Shown: positions 9,334 to 17,691 of the stretch, piece by piece
Numbering within the stretch: position 1 is the stretch's first letter
How the letters are laid out: every line of letters begins with the position of its first letter
Assembly (NCBI RefSeq): GCF_900188485.1
Contig: NZ_FZPH01000013.1
Location: 186,001-250,000, forward strand
Direction of reading: 5' to 3'
Length of the DNA: 64,000 bases
Origin: Asanoa hainanensis
GTDB taxonomy: Bacteria; Actinomycetota; Actinomycetes; Mycobacteriales; Micromonosporaceae
Notes under the pieces: generated by a model
What the model was told of the DNA's origin: nothing
Database searches by the model: none
Seen by the model: only the letters and a program-made list of their open reading frames with translations
Program-made: the position numbers and the translations under genes

Positions 9334-10245
9334 GTGTTTCGAGGCAGACACGGCGCACAGCCCGGGCGACATCGGTCCCGTGCACGGAACACGCTCCCAG
9401 CCGTCGCCGTCGTCCTGCTGATCATCGCCGGCACGGTACTCACGATCCGCTACGTGGTGCCGAAAGAGCAGGTCACGGCGGCTTCGTCGAAACGGCCGGG
9501 CCCCGCGGTGGCCCGCGGCCGGACCCCCGAGATGCGGGTCGGAACGGTCACCACCCAGGTCGACGGCTTCCTCTCGTGGGCGTTGCTCGACCGGCGGAGC
9601 GGACGGATCACCGGCTCGTCGAACATGGCCGAACCCAGCGACACCATGTCGATGGTGAAGGCATGGTTGGCCGCCGATTACCTAAGAATTTCGGAAGATA
9701 AAGGCGAGCAGCCTTCGGATTTTCGGCTACATCAGCTCACCATCATGATCCGGGACAGCGACAACGACGCCGCGATCGCGATGTACGACCTAGTCGGCGG
9801 CCAAGACTCGATCTTTCGAATGATCAACAAGTGTGGCCTGACCGACAGCGCCCCGCACGCGTACAACTGGAGCAACACCGTGGTCTCGGCCCGCGACACG
9901 GTGCGCCTGGCGGACTGCATCGCCGACGGCCGTGCGGCGGGCCCGCGTTGGACGCAATGGTTGCTTTCGGAGATGCGCGCCGTACGCGGAACCGGCGATT
10001 TCGGCGTCCGTCGCGCATTGCCCGAACCGGCAGCGGCCACCGTAGCGATCAAGAACGGCTGGCTCCTCCGCGACGACGACGGGCTTTGGCACATGGCCTG
10101 CCTCGCGGTGACCGACCATTGGGCGATCGGCGTGCTGCTGCGCTATAGCAGCGCCCTGGGATTCGAGTACGGCGCCGCCCGGTGCGCGGCGGTCGGCGCC
10201 GAGCTCCTGGCGCCGTCGACCCCGTTGGCGACACCCTCCGCGTGA
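9334..10245 (+). CDS. Membrane-anchored class A beta-lactamase-fold protein
   Basis: 303 aa. A basic N-terminus, then one transmembrane helix (about 20-42, LPAVAVVLLIIAGTVLTI), then an extracytoplasmic domain with serine beta-lactamase/PBP signatures: SMVK (SxxK, near 106), SDND matching the SDN loop, and a late IKNGW where the family has KTG. The changed third motif makes true beta-lactamase activity doubtful; a peptidoglycan-related or non-catalytic role is equally possible. No Shine-Dalgarno is visible, so the GTG start is the likeliest but not certain. Monocistronic. Confidence 0.75.
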   Translation: MFRGRHGAQPGRHRSRARNTLPAVAVVLLIIAGTVLTIRYVVPKEQVTAASSKRPGPAVARGRTPEMRVGTVTTQVDGFLSWALLDRRSGRITGSSNMAEPSDTMSMVKAWLAADYLRISEDKGEQPSDFRLHQLTIMIRDSDNDAAIAMYDLVGGQDSIFRMINKCGLTDSAPHAYNWSNTVVSARDTVRLADCIADGRAAGPRWTQWLLSEMRAVRGTGDFGVRRALPEPAAATVAIKNGWLLRDDDGLWHMACLAVTDHWAIGVLLRYSSALGFEYGAARCAAVGAELLAPSTPLATPSA

Positions 10246-10273
10246 CCCCGCCGGGCCGGGCATGATCAGAGCC

Positions 10274-10606
10274 ATGCCCCTGCTCTTCTCGTACGGCACA
10301 CTCCGCGACCCAGCCGTCCAACGCGCCAACTTCGGCCGCGAGCTCGGTGGCCGCTCGGACGCGCTGCCCGGCTACACGATGGGCGTCCTGGAGATCACCG
10401 AGCCGGGCGTGATCGCCCTGAGCGGCACCGCCCACCACCCGGTCGCCAGCCCGACGGGCAACCCGGTTGATCGCGTGGAAGGCACGGTCTTCGAGATCAC
10501 CGACGAGGAGCTGGTCGCGGCGGACGGCTACGAGGTGTCCGACTACCGGCGCGCGCTGTGCCCGCTGGCGTCGGGCGCCCAGGCGTGGGTCTACGTGGCC
10601 GCGTGA
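10274..10606 (+). CDS. Gamma-glutamylcyclotransferase-like (AIG2/GGCT) protein
   Basis: 110 aa. Begins MPLLFSYGTLRDPAVQ, containing the YGTL motif of the GGCT/AIG2 fold, with a conserved acidic stretch VDRVEGTVFEIT. GGCT enzymes cyclise gamma-glutamyl dipeptides to 5-oxoproline; bacterial small homologues often have unknown substrates. ATG 10274 is preferred over 10262 because the hexamer CATGAT (10261-10266) lies 7 nt before it and residues after it match the family. Confidence 0.8.
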   Translation: MPLLFSYGTLRDPAVQRANFGRELGGRSDALPGYTMGVLEITEPGVIALSGTAHHPVASPTGNPVDRVEGTVFEITDEELVAADGYEVSDYRRALCPLASGAQAWVYVAA

Positions 10607-10649
10607 GCTCCGTTGCCTCTCGCGCCGGTTGCCGGGTAGGCATGCCAGC

Positions 10650-11189
10650 ATGACCCGGACCGCGCCCACCTCCTCACCGACGCTACCGCCGGCGGTCGAG
10701 GTCCGCCGGGTGCGCCCCGCGGACGCGGCCCGCACCCGGGCCCTCAGGCTGGAGATGCTCGCCGACTCCCCGCTGGCGTTCCTGGAGACGCTGGCGCAGG
10801 CAGCGGCCCGCTCGCACGCCGAGTACAAGGCCCGCATCGCGGAGACCTCGGCCGGCGACCGGATCGCCCAGTTCATCGCGGTGGCCGACGGCCGAGCGAT
10901 CGCCCACGCGGGCGGCACGGTCATCCCGGAAGAGCCCGGGGTGACGGTGATCTTCGCGGTGTACGTGACCCCCGCGTGGCGCGGGAAGGGCCTGACCGGC
11001 GCCCTGACCGAGGCGGTGGCGGCCTGGTCGCGCGCGGCGGGCCGGCCGGACCTGATGCTCGAGGTGGTCGTGGGCAACGACCGCGCGGTCCGGGCGTACG
11101 AACAGGTCGGCTTTGTCGACACCGGGGTACGGCTCCCCCACCCGACCACGGCCGCGATGACGGAGCTCCAGATGCGCCGCCGCGCCTGA
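10650..11189 (+). CDS. GNAT family N-acetyltransferase
   Basis: 179 aa single GNAT domain: VRRVRPADAARTRALR at the N-terminus, FAVYVTPAWRGKGLTGALTEAV as the beta4/acetyl-CoA loop, and a C-terminal NDRAVRAYEQVGFVDTG typical of RimI/YjaB-like proteins. The substrate is unknown. The start ATG at 10650 follows TAGGCA at a 7-nt distance, a weak match to the leaderless pattern. The longer open frame upstream overlaps the GGCT-like gene and lacks GNAT similarity. Confidence 0.82.
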   Translation: MTRTAPTSSPTLPPAVEVRRVRPADAARTRALRLEMLADSPLAFLETLAQAAARSHAEYKARIAETSAGDRIAQFIAVADGRAIAHAGGTVIPEEPGVTVIFAVYVTPAWRGKGLTGALTEAVAAWSRAAGRPDLMLEVVVGNDRAVRAYEQVGFVDTGVRLPHPTTAAMTELQMRRRA

Positions 11190-11239
11190 CGGCCAGGCCA
11201 AGAGGGCGCCGACAGGCGCGGCGGGCCGCTCGGGTCGCG

Positions 11240-12094
11240 TCAGCCAGCCGACCTGGCAGCCCGGGCTGCCACACCTGGCACCCCCGACAGCAACGCTCGG
11301 ATCTGTGCGGCGAACGCGCTCGGGTGGGTCAGGTTGCCGTTGTGGCCGCCCGGGAAGCGCTCCGCCGGCGCGCCGAGGTGGTCGGCCAGTGCCAGTGCGG
11401 CCAGGTAGTCGAAGCCGTCCTCAGGGCTGGTCGCGCCCACCGCCGGGATGATCCGGCCGTCGCGGGGGACCTCAGTGAGCGACAGGGTGTCCGTGAGGGC
11501 CGCGTCGAGGTCGTTGGTGAGGAAGTACTCGAAGTTGGCGGCGCGCTGCTCCGTGAACGGGAACGCCGTGATGCCCGGCTCGGTGGGCTGGTCGCGGGGG
11601 TCGATGCCGAGCACCGCCGCCACCTCCGCGGCGGCGGCGCGCCAACCCTCGGCCTGGTGTACGCGCCGCACACCGGCCAGCTTCGCCCTCGCCACGTCGG
11701 CATCGGCCGGCGCGAGGAAGGGCAGGGCGATCGGCTCGTGGGCGATCAGGCGGCGAAGGCTCCGGGGGTACGCGCTCAGCAGGTGCAGACCGATGACGGC
11801 GCCGAGGCTCAGGCCGAGCATGTCTGCGGGCTCGTCGGTCACCTGCCGAAGGACCGCCGCCGCGTCTTCGGCGTGCTGGCGGATGGAAACCGCGGCCGTG
11901 CGGTCGTCGGCGGTGCTCCGGGAGAGCCCGCGGCGGTCGTAGGTGACGACCGTGAACCGGTCGCTCAGGTAGCCGACGAGGTCGACCGTGCGATCGGCGT
12001 CGCCCTCGCCGCTCTGCGAGACGAGCAGGACCGGGCCGGAGCCGGCGACCTGAAACCAGAGGCGAGCACCGTCGACAGCTACGTAGTTGTTCAT
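11240..12094 (-). CDS. Alpha/beta hydrolase
   Basis: 284 aa. Alpha/beta-hydrolase fold with nucleophile elbow GLSLGAVIG (near residue 95) and a C-terminal histidine in PGGHNGNLTHP (near 260). It begins MNNYVAVDGARLWFQVAGSGPVLLV with no signal peptide, so it is cytosolic. The substrate is unknown. It is divergent from a MarR-type regulator, with tandem palindromes between the promoters, so repression by that regulator and release by a hydrolase substrate or related compound is a reasonable inference. Confidence 0.85.
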   Translation of the reverse strand: MNNYVAVDGARLWFQVAGSGPVLLVSQSGEGDADRTVDLVGYLSDRFTVVTYDRRGLSRSTADDRTAAVSIRQHAEDAAAVLRQVTDEPADMLGLSLGAVIGLHLLSAYPRSLRRLIAHEPIALPFLAPADADVARAKLAGVRRVHQAEGWRAAAAEVAAVLGIDPRDQPTEPGITAFPFTEQRAANFEYFLTNDLDAALTDTLSLTEVPRDGRIIPAVGATSPEDGFDYLAALALADHLGAPAERFPGGHNGNLTHPSAFAAQIRALLSGVPGVAARAARSAG

Positions 12095-12152
12095 GGACCC
12101 AGACGCTAAAGCATCATTTCTGATGTATCAAGAGTGATGTAATCTGGCGAAC
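12095..12152. promoter_or_regulatory. Divergent promoters with two tandem ATCA-N4-TGAT operators
   Basis: The minus-strand hexamer TAGCGT (12103-12108) lies 8 nt from the hydrolase ATG. The plus-strand TAATCT (12140-12145) lies 7 nt from the MarR ATG. Between them are two perfect palindromes, ATCATTTCTGAT (12113-12124) and ATCAAGAGTGAT (12127-12138), 14 bp centre to centre. This is the expected position for autoregulatory MarR binding that controls both genes. Confidence 0.7.
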
Positions 12153-12611
12153 ATGACGCCCGTCGAGATCATCCTGTTGGGCCGGACGCTGATGAAGATC
12201 GGCGAGCAGGCCCTGCCCGCGCCGGAGGACGGCACCCCGCTGGGCGGCGAGCGCACGGTGGTCATCGTGATGAGCGACATCTTCGAAAACCCAGGCACGA
12301 CCGTCGGCGAGGTAGCCCGCCGCACCGGCCTCCCCCAAAGCGCCGTCTCGGGCTCGGTGGCCCGGCTCCGCTCCGTCGGCTCGGTGATCTCGGAGCCCGA
12401 CCCGCGCGACCGCCGCCGCCAGTTGCTGGCCCGCAACCCGGACCTGACGGCCCGCCGGCGCACGGTCGCGACCACCACGGTCGACGAGGCGGTAGCCGCC
12501 GCCCTGGGCCAACACACCCCCACCGACCTGACCACGGTGCTATCGGCCCTGGAAACCCTCGGCGAATGGCTCACACCGCAAACGCTCACCCGCCTACGAC
12601 CGGACGGATAA
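12153..12611 (+). CDS. MarR-type winged-helix regulator
   Basis: 152 aa. The winged helix spans about residues 30-95: GTTVGEVARRTGLPQSAVSG (recognition helix) then SEPDPRDRRRQLL, the MarR-like wing DPRDRR. A C-terminal helical stretch would dimerise. The start ATG is fixed by TAATCT 7 nt upstream, which fits a leaderless mRNA. The operators lie immediately upstream. It probably represses itself and the divergent hydrolase; the ligand is unknown. Confidence 0.85.
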   Translation: MTPVEIILLGRTLMKIGEQALPAPEDGTPLGGERTVVIVMSDIFENPGTTVGEVARRTGLPQSAVSGSVARLRSVGSVISEPDPRDRRRQLLARNPDLTARRRTVATTTVDEAVAAALGQHTPTDLTTVLSALETLGEWLTPQTLTRLRPDG

Positions 12612-12678
12612 CCGCCACCGAGCCCAGCCGCCACGCTGCACGCACCCGGGTCGCATGACGATCCACGCCGCGGCCTGA

Positions 12679-12886
12679 GTGAGCGCTTACTAACCGCAGG
12701 GTGGGTAAGCGCTCACTAACCGCAGGGAGGGTGAGCGCCCGCCAACCACAAGGTGGGTAAGCGCCCACTAACCGCAGGGAGGGTGAGCGCCCGCCAACCA
12801 CAAGGTGGGTAAGCGCCCACTAACCGCAGGGAGGGTGAGCGCTCACTAACCACGGAGAAGGTGAACGCCGGCCAACGGGGTCGCCG
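12679..12886. repeat. 26-bp tandem repeat array, 7 units plus a degenerate eighth
   Basis: Units start at 12679, 12705, 12731, 12757, 12783, 12809, 12835 and (degenerate) 12861. The core is GTNAGCGCNNNCNAACC followed by a G-rich tail. Units 3+4 and 5+6 are identical 52-bp pairs, showing recent duplication at the two-unit level. Units 2 and 7 contain AGCGCT/GAGCGCTC self-complementary cores. The period is not a multiple of three, and no frame looks coding. Confidence 0.9.
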
Positions 12887-13040
12887 AACGACAGCGGCCC
12901 GGTCCGGCGCGCACACCCGGCCACGCGTTGGACCACGTCGGGCTACGCCCGACCACGGACGGACACGTTGGGCCAGGGCGGCCGGCGCGACCGCTATCCG
13001 CCGGGCCTGGCCACGTTCGGCCGCATCCGGTCTGTTCCGG

Positions 13041-13071
13041 CCGCCAGGCGCGGGTGGGTCGCGCCTGGCGG
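13041..13071 (-). terminator. paaN terminator hairpin
   Basis: CCGCCAGGCGCG (13041-13052) and CGCGCCTGGCGG (13060-13071) form a perfect 12-bp stem with a 7-nt loop, 18 nt past the paaN stop. There is no clear U-tract, as is common in actinomycetes. Confidence 0.65.
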
Positions 13072-13089
13072 GTCGGACAGCGGCTCCGG

Positions 13090-14769
13090 TCAGGCCGTCG
13101 TGTGGCGGCGGGACTGGACTACGCGGAAGCGGTTGCTGACGTACGCGCCGTCGGTCAACGCGGCGTTCGCCGCCGGGTTGGCGCCCGTCGCGTGGAAGTC
13201 CGAGAACGCCGCCGACTGGTTGACGAACACTCCGCCCGTCAGGTTGCAGGAGAGGTGGACTCCCGCGTCCAGGGAGGCGTCCTCCACCGCCGACAGGACC
13301 AGCTCCGACGTTGAGTACACCGCCGCCGTCAGCGCGCCCTTGGCGAGCACCGTCGACCGGAAGATGTCGATGCTCGCCGCCGTCGAGTCGGTGGCGATGA
13401 CGAACGAGATCGGGCCGAACCACTCGCGGCCGTAGACAGCCGCGTCCGCCGACGTCAGTTTCACGACCGTGGGCGTGCGTACCGTGGCCTCGGCGAAGGC
13501 TGGGTGGGCGACCGGCGACGACGGCAGGACCGCCTCGCCGACCGACTCGACCTCGGACAGGCGGGTCAGCACACCGTCGTTGACGATCGCCCCGGTCAGC
13601 TCGACCGCGCGCGCCGGGTCGCCGGTCAGCTTGGCCACCGTGGCGGCGATGCCGGCCGCGACCTCGTCGAACGACTTGTGGCCCTGGTCCGTTTCGATGC
13701 CGCCCGCAGGCACCAGGATGTTCTGCGGCGTCGTGCACATCTGGCCGCTGTAGAGGGTGAGCGAGAAGCCGATGTTGCGGCACATGCCCGCGAAGTCGTC
13801 GGTCGAGTCGACGACGATCGTGTTGACGCCGGCCTTCTCGGTGTAAACGGCGGCCTGGCGGGCGTTGGCCTCCAGCCAGTCACCGAACTCGGTCGATCCG
13901 GTGAAGTCGATGATGCGTACGGCCGGGTCCAGGGCGAGGGTCTTGGCCAGGCCCTCGCCGGGCGCCTCGGCGGCCAGCTGCACCAGGTTGGGGTCGAAGC
14001 CGGCCTCCTCCAGCGCGGCCCGCGCGTAGCGCACGGTGATCGCCAGCGGCAGCACGGCGCCCGGGTGCGGCTTGATGACCACCGGGTTGCCGGTGACCAG
14101 GCTCGCGAACAGTCCCGGGTACGAGTTCCAGGTCGGGAACGTGTTGCAGCCGATCACCAAGGCCACACCGCGGGGTACGACGTGGAAGGTCTTGGTCATC
14201 CGCAGCGGGTCGCCCTTGCCGGCCGGCTTCTCCCAGCCCGCGGTGGCGGGGTGGCGGGTCATCTCCGCGTACGCGTACGCCACCGCCTCCAGCGCCCGGT
14301 CGAGCGCGTGGGCGCCACCGGCCTGGAACGCCATCACGAACGCCTGGCCGCTGGTGAACTGCACCGCGTTGGCCAACTCGAAGATGTGGGCGTGCAGCCG
14401 GGCCAGGATCTCCATGCAGACGCCGGCGCGGGTCTGCGGGCCGGCGTCGCGCCACGCGGGCAGCGCCGCGGTCGCGGAGGCGATCAGCGTGGCCGGGTCG
14501 ACGTGCGGGTACGACACGAGCAGCGGCACGCCGAAGGGGCTGCGCTCGGTGGCCACCCAGTCGGTGATGCCGGGCTGGTCGAGCGGGAACTTCGCGTCGA
14601 GGTAGCCACGGAACGCGGCCTCGCCCTCGGCCGCGGCGGTCTCACCGTAGACGCGGGGGCTGGGCGACTCGGGGTAGGCCGACCAGTAACCACGGTCCTT
14701 GATCGCTTCGGTGGCACGCTCGAGGGTCGCGGCGTGGTTGGCGAACCAGCTGTGCGGGGTCTCCGTCAT
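13090..14769 (-). CDS. paaN: Phenylacetic acid degradation protein PaaN (aldehyde dehydrogenase family)
   Basis: 559 aa, the length of the PaaN family. It is an aldehyde-dehydrogenase-fold enzyme associated with phenylacetate catabolism. Seen: PRGVALVIGCNTFPTWNSYP, VIKPHPGAVLPLAI, IDFTGSTEFGDWLE, the catalytic-Cys region LYSGQMCTTPQNI and a terminal SDFHATGANPAANA. No paaABCDE genes are nearby, so this may be a stand-alone aldehyde dehydrogenase. ATG 14769 is preferred to 14778 because CAAGAT lies 7 nt upstream of it. Confidence 0.9.
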   Translation of the reverse strand: MTETPHSWFANHAATLERATEAIKDRGYWSAYPESPSPRVYGETAAAEGEAAFRGYLDAKFPLDQPGITDWVATERSPFGVPLLVSYPHVDPATLIASATAALPAWRDAGPQTRAGVCMEILARLHAHIFELANAVQFTSGQAFVMAFQAGGAHALDRALEAVAYAYAEMTRHPATAGWEKPAGKGDPLRMTKTFHVVPRGVALVIGCNTFPTWNSYPGLFASLVTGNPVVIKPHPGAVLPLAITVRYARAALEEAGFDPNLVQLAAEAPGEGLAKTLALDPAVRIIDFTGSTEFGDWLEANARQAAVYTEKAGVNTIVVDSTDDFAGMCRNIGFSLTLYSGQMCTTPQNILVPAGGIETDQGHKSFDEVAAGIAATVAKLTGDPARAVELTGAIVNDGVLTRLSEVESVGEAVLPSSPVAHPAFAEATVRTPTVVKLTSADAAVYGREWFGPISFVIATDSTAASIDIFRSTVLAKGALTAAVYSTSELVLSAVEDASLDAGVHLSCNLTGGVFVNQSAAFSDFHATGANPAANAALTDGAYVSNRFRVVQSRRHTTA

Positions 14770-15204
14770 ACCCGCCATCTTGCCTCGTGAACCGGCGCCG
14801 GGTGCGGGCAGAACCGGTTAGGCAGTGTTTCGTATCTGGGGTCGCGGCGAGGCGGAGTCCAGGTGTCGTCAGGGTGTGCGGCGCCGTCACCCGGAGACCA
14901 CACCGGTATCCGGGCAAAGGCGCCGTGCGGCCAGGCGGCGCCTGGGCCCGCCGCAGCCCGGCTCCGAGCGGGACGGCGACCAGGTCGAGGTGCGCCCCCA
15001 GGAGCAGCCGCAGATACGAAACAGGGCCTGTCCTGTCGCTCAACGTAGCCGAGCCAGCGTCACCGCCAGTGCCCGGCCGGGATACCGGCGTCGTATCCCG
15101 GTGATCCCGGGACGCCGCCAGGCGGCGGAGCCCCCAGCGGCGAGGTTGGCCGCCAGGTGCTCGGCTGGGCCCGGCGCAGACCGCGATGATCGGCGGGACC
15201 GGCC
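14770..15204. other. Gene-free region between paaN and the tandem GNAT gene
   Basis: It includes the paaN promoter hexamer at 14777-14782, the inverted-repeat-bounded segment, and about 180 bp (15024-15204) rich in GCCGCCAGG-type words and a GGGATACC...GTATCCCGG pair near 15080-15101. No gene or RNA family was recognised. Confidence 0.55.
14826..15023. repeat. 198-bp segment bounded by 13-bp perfect inverted repeats
   Basis: TGTTTCGTATCTG (14826-14838) is the exact reverse complement of CAGATACGAAACA (15011-15023). The interior is GC-rich with further GTATC/GATAC and GGCGCC motifs and no open frame that looks coding. This could be a small non-autonomous element or a long-range RNA/DNA structure; I saw no flanking direct repeat. 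Confidence 0.45.
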
Positions 15205-16215
15205 CTACAGAGCGATCTGCCAGCTGTGCCACTCGTCGACCGGGCGGAAGCCGATCGCCTCGTTGATGGCGACCATGTGCGCGTTGACCGAAGCGTTCCA
15301 CGTGTCGATCGCGCGCAGGGCCGGCTCGGCGGCCAGCACCGCGCGTAGGTTCTCGACCTTGACCAGGGCGCCCAGGCGGTGGCCGCGATGGTCGGAGTCG
15401 ACCAGGGTGATCTGTTGGAACGCGTGCCAGTCGGGCGCGTCGTTGAGCTCGATCGCGGTGATCGCGACCAGCTTGCCGCTGGCGTCGTGCCGGGCCGCGG
15501 TGGTGTAGGTCCGGCGACCCCGGCGCTCGCGGGCCGCTTCGAACTCGCGAAGCCGCGCGGTGTCGATCTTCATCCCTTCGACCGCCAGGTCGCCGGTCGG
15601 CGCGTCGGACATCAGCCGGCCCTCGAGGTAGGCCTGGTCGGCGGCGTGCTCCTCCGGCGTGGTACCGCTCCACCGCACCAGGCTGTAGCCCGATGCGTGC
15701 GGCCACGACGTGTCGACCAGCGCGTCGAGCGCGGCGTGGTCGAGCGACGAGACGTCGAGCCGGCGCCGGACGTCGGTCAGGGCGAGATCGGCTCCGCGCG
15801 CGCGGGCGAACGCGTGGCCGTCGGACGGGCGGGCGGGGCCGCCGGGCAGGGCGAAGACGGACTCACCGATCAGGTGCTTGCGGCCGTCGGCGCGGGAAAC
15901 CTCTTCGGCATGGGCGAGCAGGGCGCGGCCGACCCCGCGCCGGCGCGCCGCCGGCGTCACGTCGAGGGTCAGGTCGGCCGTGCCGGTGTTGTCCAGGTAG
16001 GGCAGCCGCAGCTCGAGGTAGCCGGCCGGCTCGCCGTCGAGCCGCGCCAGCGCCCGGACCAGGTGGATGCCGGGCCACGGGTCGACCAGACCCGCGAAGA
16101 AGCCCTTCTCGCAGGGCGGCGGGAAGTCGGGCACGTCGGCGGCCATGCTCAGCGACCGGATCTCGAGCGCGTGCCGGCCGTCGTCGGGCCCGAGCGGGGC
16201 TACCTCGATGCTCAT
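15205..16215 (-). CDS. Tandem GNAT N-acetyltransferase
   Basis: 336 aa with two GNAT units. The first has DVTPAARRRGVGRALLAHAE (about 90-110). The second ends QQITLVDSDHRGHRLGALVKVENL with WNASVNAHMVAINEAIGFRPVDEWHSWQ, a pattern common in actinobacterial two-domain acetyltransferases. The substrate is unknown. The ATG at 16215 has CACCCT at 7 nt upstream, a partial leaderless -10. The longer open frame upstream crosses the esterase gene and is not coding. Confidence 0.8.
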   Translation of the reverse strand: MSIEVAPLGPDDGRHALEIRSLSMAADVPDFPPPCEKGFFAGLVDPWPGIHLVRALARLDGEPAGYLELRLPYLDNTGTADLTLDVTPAARRRGVGRALLAHAEEVSRADGRKHLIGESVFALPGGPARPSDGHAFARARGADLALTDVRRRLDVSSLDHAALDALVDTSWPHASGYSLVRWSGTTPEEHAADQAYLEGRLMSDAPTGDLAVEGMKIDTARLREFEAARERRGRRTYTTAARHDASGKLVAITAIELNDAPDWHAFQQITLVDSDHRGHRLGALVKVENLRAVLAAEPALRAIDTWNASVNAHMVAINEAIGFRPVDEWHSWQIAL

Positions 16216-16256
16216 GCCCGCCAGGGTGCCCAACCCTGGACGGGCACGCGAGCGAT

Positions 16257-17345
16257 TTACGCGCCGGTGCAGGTCACCGCCGGCGCCGGGTTGGAGCCCG
16301 TCCAACTGCCCAGGAAACCGAACGTGGCCGTCGCACCCGGAGCGAGGGATCCGTTGTAGGACACGTTGCGCGCGGTGACCGCGGACCCGGACTGGGTCGT
16401 GGCGGCGTTCCAGACCTGCGTGATCTGCTGGCCGGCGAACGTCCACCGCGCGGTCCACGAGCCGAACGCCGCGGACCCGGCATTTCGGACGGTCACCTCG
16501 CCCTGGAACCCGCCGTTCCACTGGCCGACGACCCGATAGGTCGCCACGCAGCCACCACCATTGGCCGGCGGCGTCGGCGAAGCAGTGGGCGAAGCGGTTG
16601 GCGAAGCGGTGGGAGACGGCGTCGGCACGCCGCCCGAGAGCACGGCGGCCAGCGCCGGATACCACCGATCCGACATCTTCTGGTCGCCGGACGCGTTGGG
16701 ATGGACCCCGTCGTACGTGTCGGACGAGGTGTTGAAGCTGGTCCACTGGTCGACCACCACGATCGGGCTGGCCGCGGTCGTCTTGCCGGCAGCCCACGCG
16801 GGAATGGCGTTGTTCAGCGCGACGACGCGAGAACCGCAATCGCCGCAACTGCTGGGCGCCATCGGAATGATCTTCGCGACCAGCACCCGCATCGCCGGGT
16901 TGCTGGCGCGCATCTGGTCGACGAGCGTGCCGTACGCGGCCAGGATCGTGGCCGGTGGGATGTTGCTCCACACGTCGTTGGTGCCGAAGTGCATGAGCAC
17001 GACGTCCGGCCGGGTGGCGGCGAGCCAACCGACCAACTGGTTCTGGTTGGCGACGTTGGTGGCCAGGAAGCCACCGTGTCCTTCGTTGTCGCCGTCGTGC
17101 GCCTGGCCGCAACCCTGCGGCGGAAGCGTGCCGACGAAGTCGACGTTGGTGTAGCCGGTGCTCTGGAGCCTGTTCCAGAGCAGGGATCGCCAGCAACCGG
17201 GCGAACCGGTGATCGAGTCGCCGAGCGGCATGACCCGCACGGGTGCGGCGGCGACGGAGTTGGCCGGCGCCGCGAAAGCGACGCCGATGAAGGCAGCGAG
17301 CAGGGCAGCGAGCACGGCGGCCAGGAACGCGCCGAAGCGGTGCAT
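16257..17345 (-). CDS. Secreted SGNH/GDSL carbohydrate esterase with CBM2
   Basis: 362 aa. Signal peptide (1 to about 33, cut near SVAA-AP). SGNH hydrolase domain about 35-240 with GDSIT (Ser44), the Gly block GHGGF, HFGTNDVW (Asn) and DGVHPNASG (Asp/His), resembling CE3 acetyl xylan esterases. A PTPSPTASPTASPTASPTPP linker follows, then a carbohydrate-binding module family 2 (about 262-362) with CxATYRVVGQWNGGFQGEVTV. Predicted to deacetylate plant polysaccharide while bound to cellulose or xylan. Monocistronic. Shine-Dalgarno-like GGGAG upstream. Confidence 0.9.
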   Translation of the reverse strand: MHRFGAFLAAVLAALLAAFIGVAFAAPANSVAAAPVRVMPLGDSITGSPGCWRSLLWNRLQSTGYTNVDFVGTLPPQGCGQAHDGDNEGHGGFLATNVANQNQLVGWLAATRPDVVLMHFGTNDVWSNIPPATILAAYGTLVDQMRASNPAMRVLVAKIIPMAPSSCGDCGSRVVALNNAIPAWAAGKTTAASPIVVVDQWTSFNTSSDTYDGVHPNASGDQKMSDRWYPALAAVLSGGVPTPSPTASPTASPTASPTPPANGGGCVATYRVVGQWNGGFQGEVTVRNAGSAAFGSWTARWTFAGQQITQVWNAATTQSGSAVTARNVSYNGSLAPGATATFGFLGSWTGSNPAPAVTCTGA

Positions 17346-17691
17346 GGTGTTCTCCCGTCACGATGAGATGAGTGACGGCCCGGAGCTCCCAAGACATTCA
17401 AGCACGTAACTATCATGGAGGCCAGGAACGGCGAAGGCCCCGTCCGCCGGACGGGGCCTTCGACAACGTTTGGTCGGAAGGGCGGTCGCACAACGCCTCC
17501 GGCGCTGGGTCGCTAGAACTTCAAAAGTCTACGGCGGCTCGCCCTCCCGCACGGAGCATCCTGCGAGATACCCATCATGGTCGTCAAGTCCCTGTAGACA
17601 TGTTTTCTCGACGGACGGCAAAATCACCGCTACGGGGTGCGATTGTTGCATCACCCGAACGTATGAGTCCATCCTGGATAACGGGCCTCCG
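17346..17691. other. Gene-free region between thrC and the secreted esterase
   Basis: It holds the hairpin at 17433-17461 and the esterase promoter region. From about 17520 to 17690 the sequence is noticeably less GC-rich than the surroundings. I find no tRNA fold, riboswitch or coding frame in it. Confidence 0.5.
17433..17461. terminator. Terminator-like hairpin
   Basis: GAAGGCCCCGTCC (17433-17445) and GGACGGGGCCTTC (17449-17461) are perfect complements around a 3-nt loop. It lies about 230 nt past the thrC stop and 90 nt before the esterase start, so it may insulate the two minus-strand genes. No T-tract. Confidence 0.55.

Larger units (their letters stand above)
12612..13089. other. Gene-free region downstream of MarR and paaN
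   Basis: It contains the 26-bp array, then about 150 bp (12887-13040) of irregular GGCC/ACG-rich sequence with no recognisable element, then the paaN terminator hairpin. Open frames crossing it lack any family similarity that I can see. Confidence 0.6.

Noticed and set aside
12679..12886. CRISPR array
   Set aside because: The 26-bp units are contiguous with no unique spacers, and no cas genes are present.
12716..13783. Minus-strand frame covering the 26-bp repeat and part of paaN
   Set aside because: Its C-terminal part is the translated repeat and the rest is a shifted frame of paaN; the repeat period is not a multiple of three.
15693..17366. 557-codon plus-strand frame opposite the esterase and GNAT genes
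   Set aside because: Arg/Gly-rich; the minus strand encodes full SGNH and CBM2 motifs.
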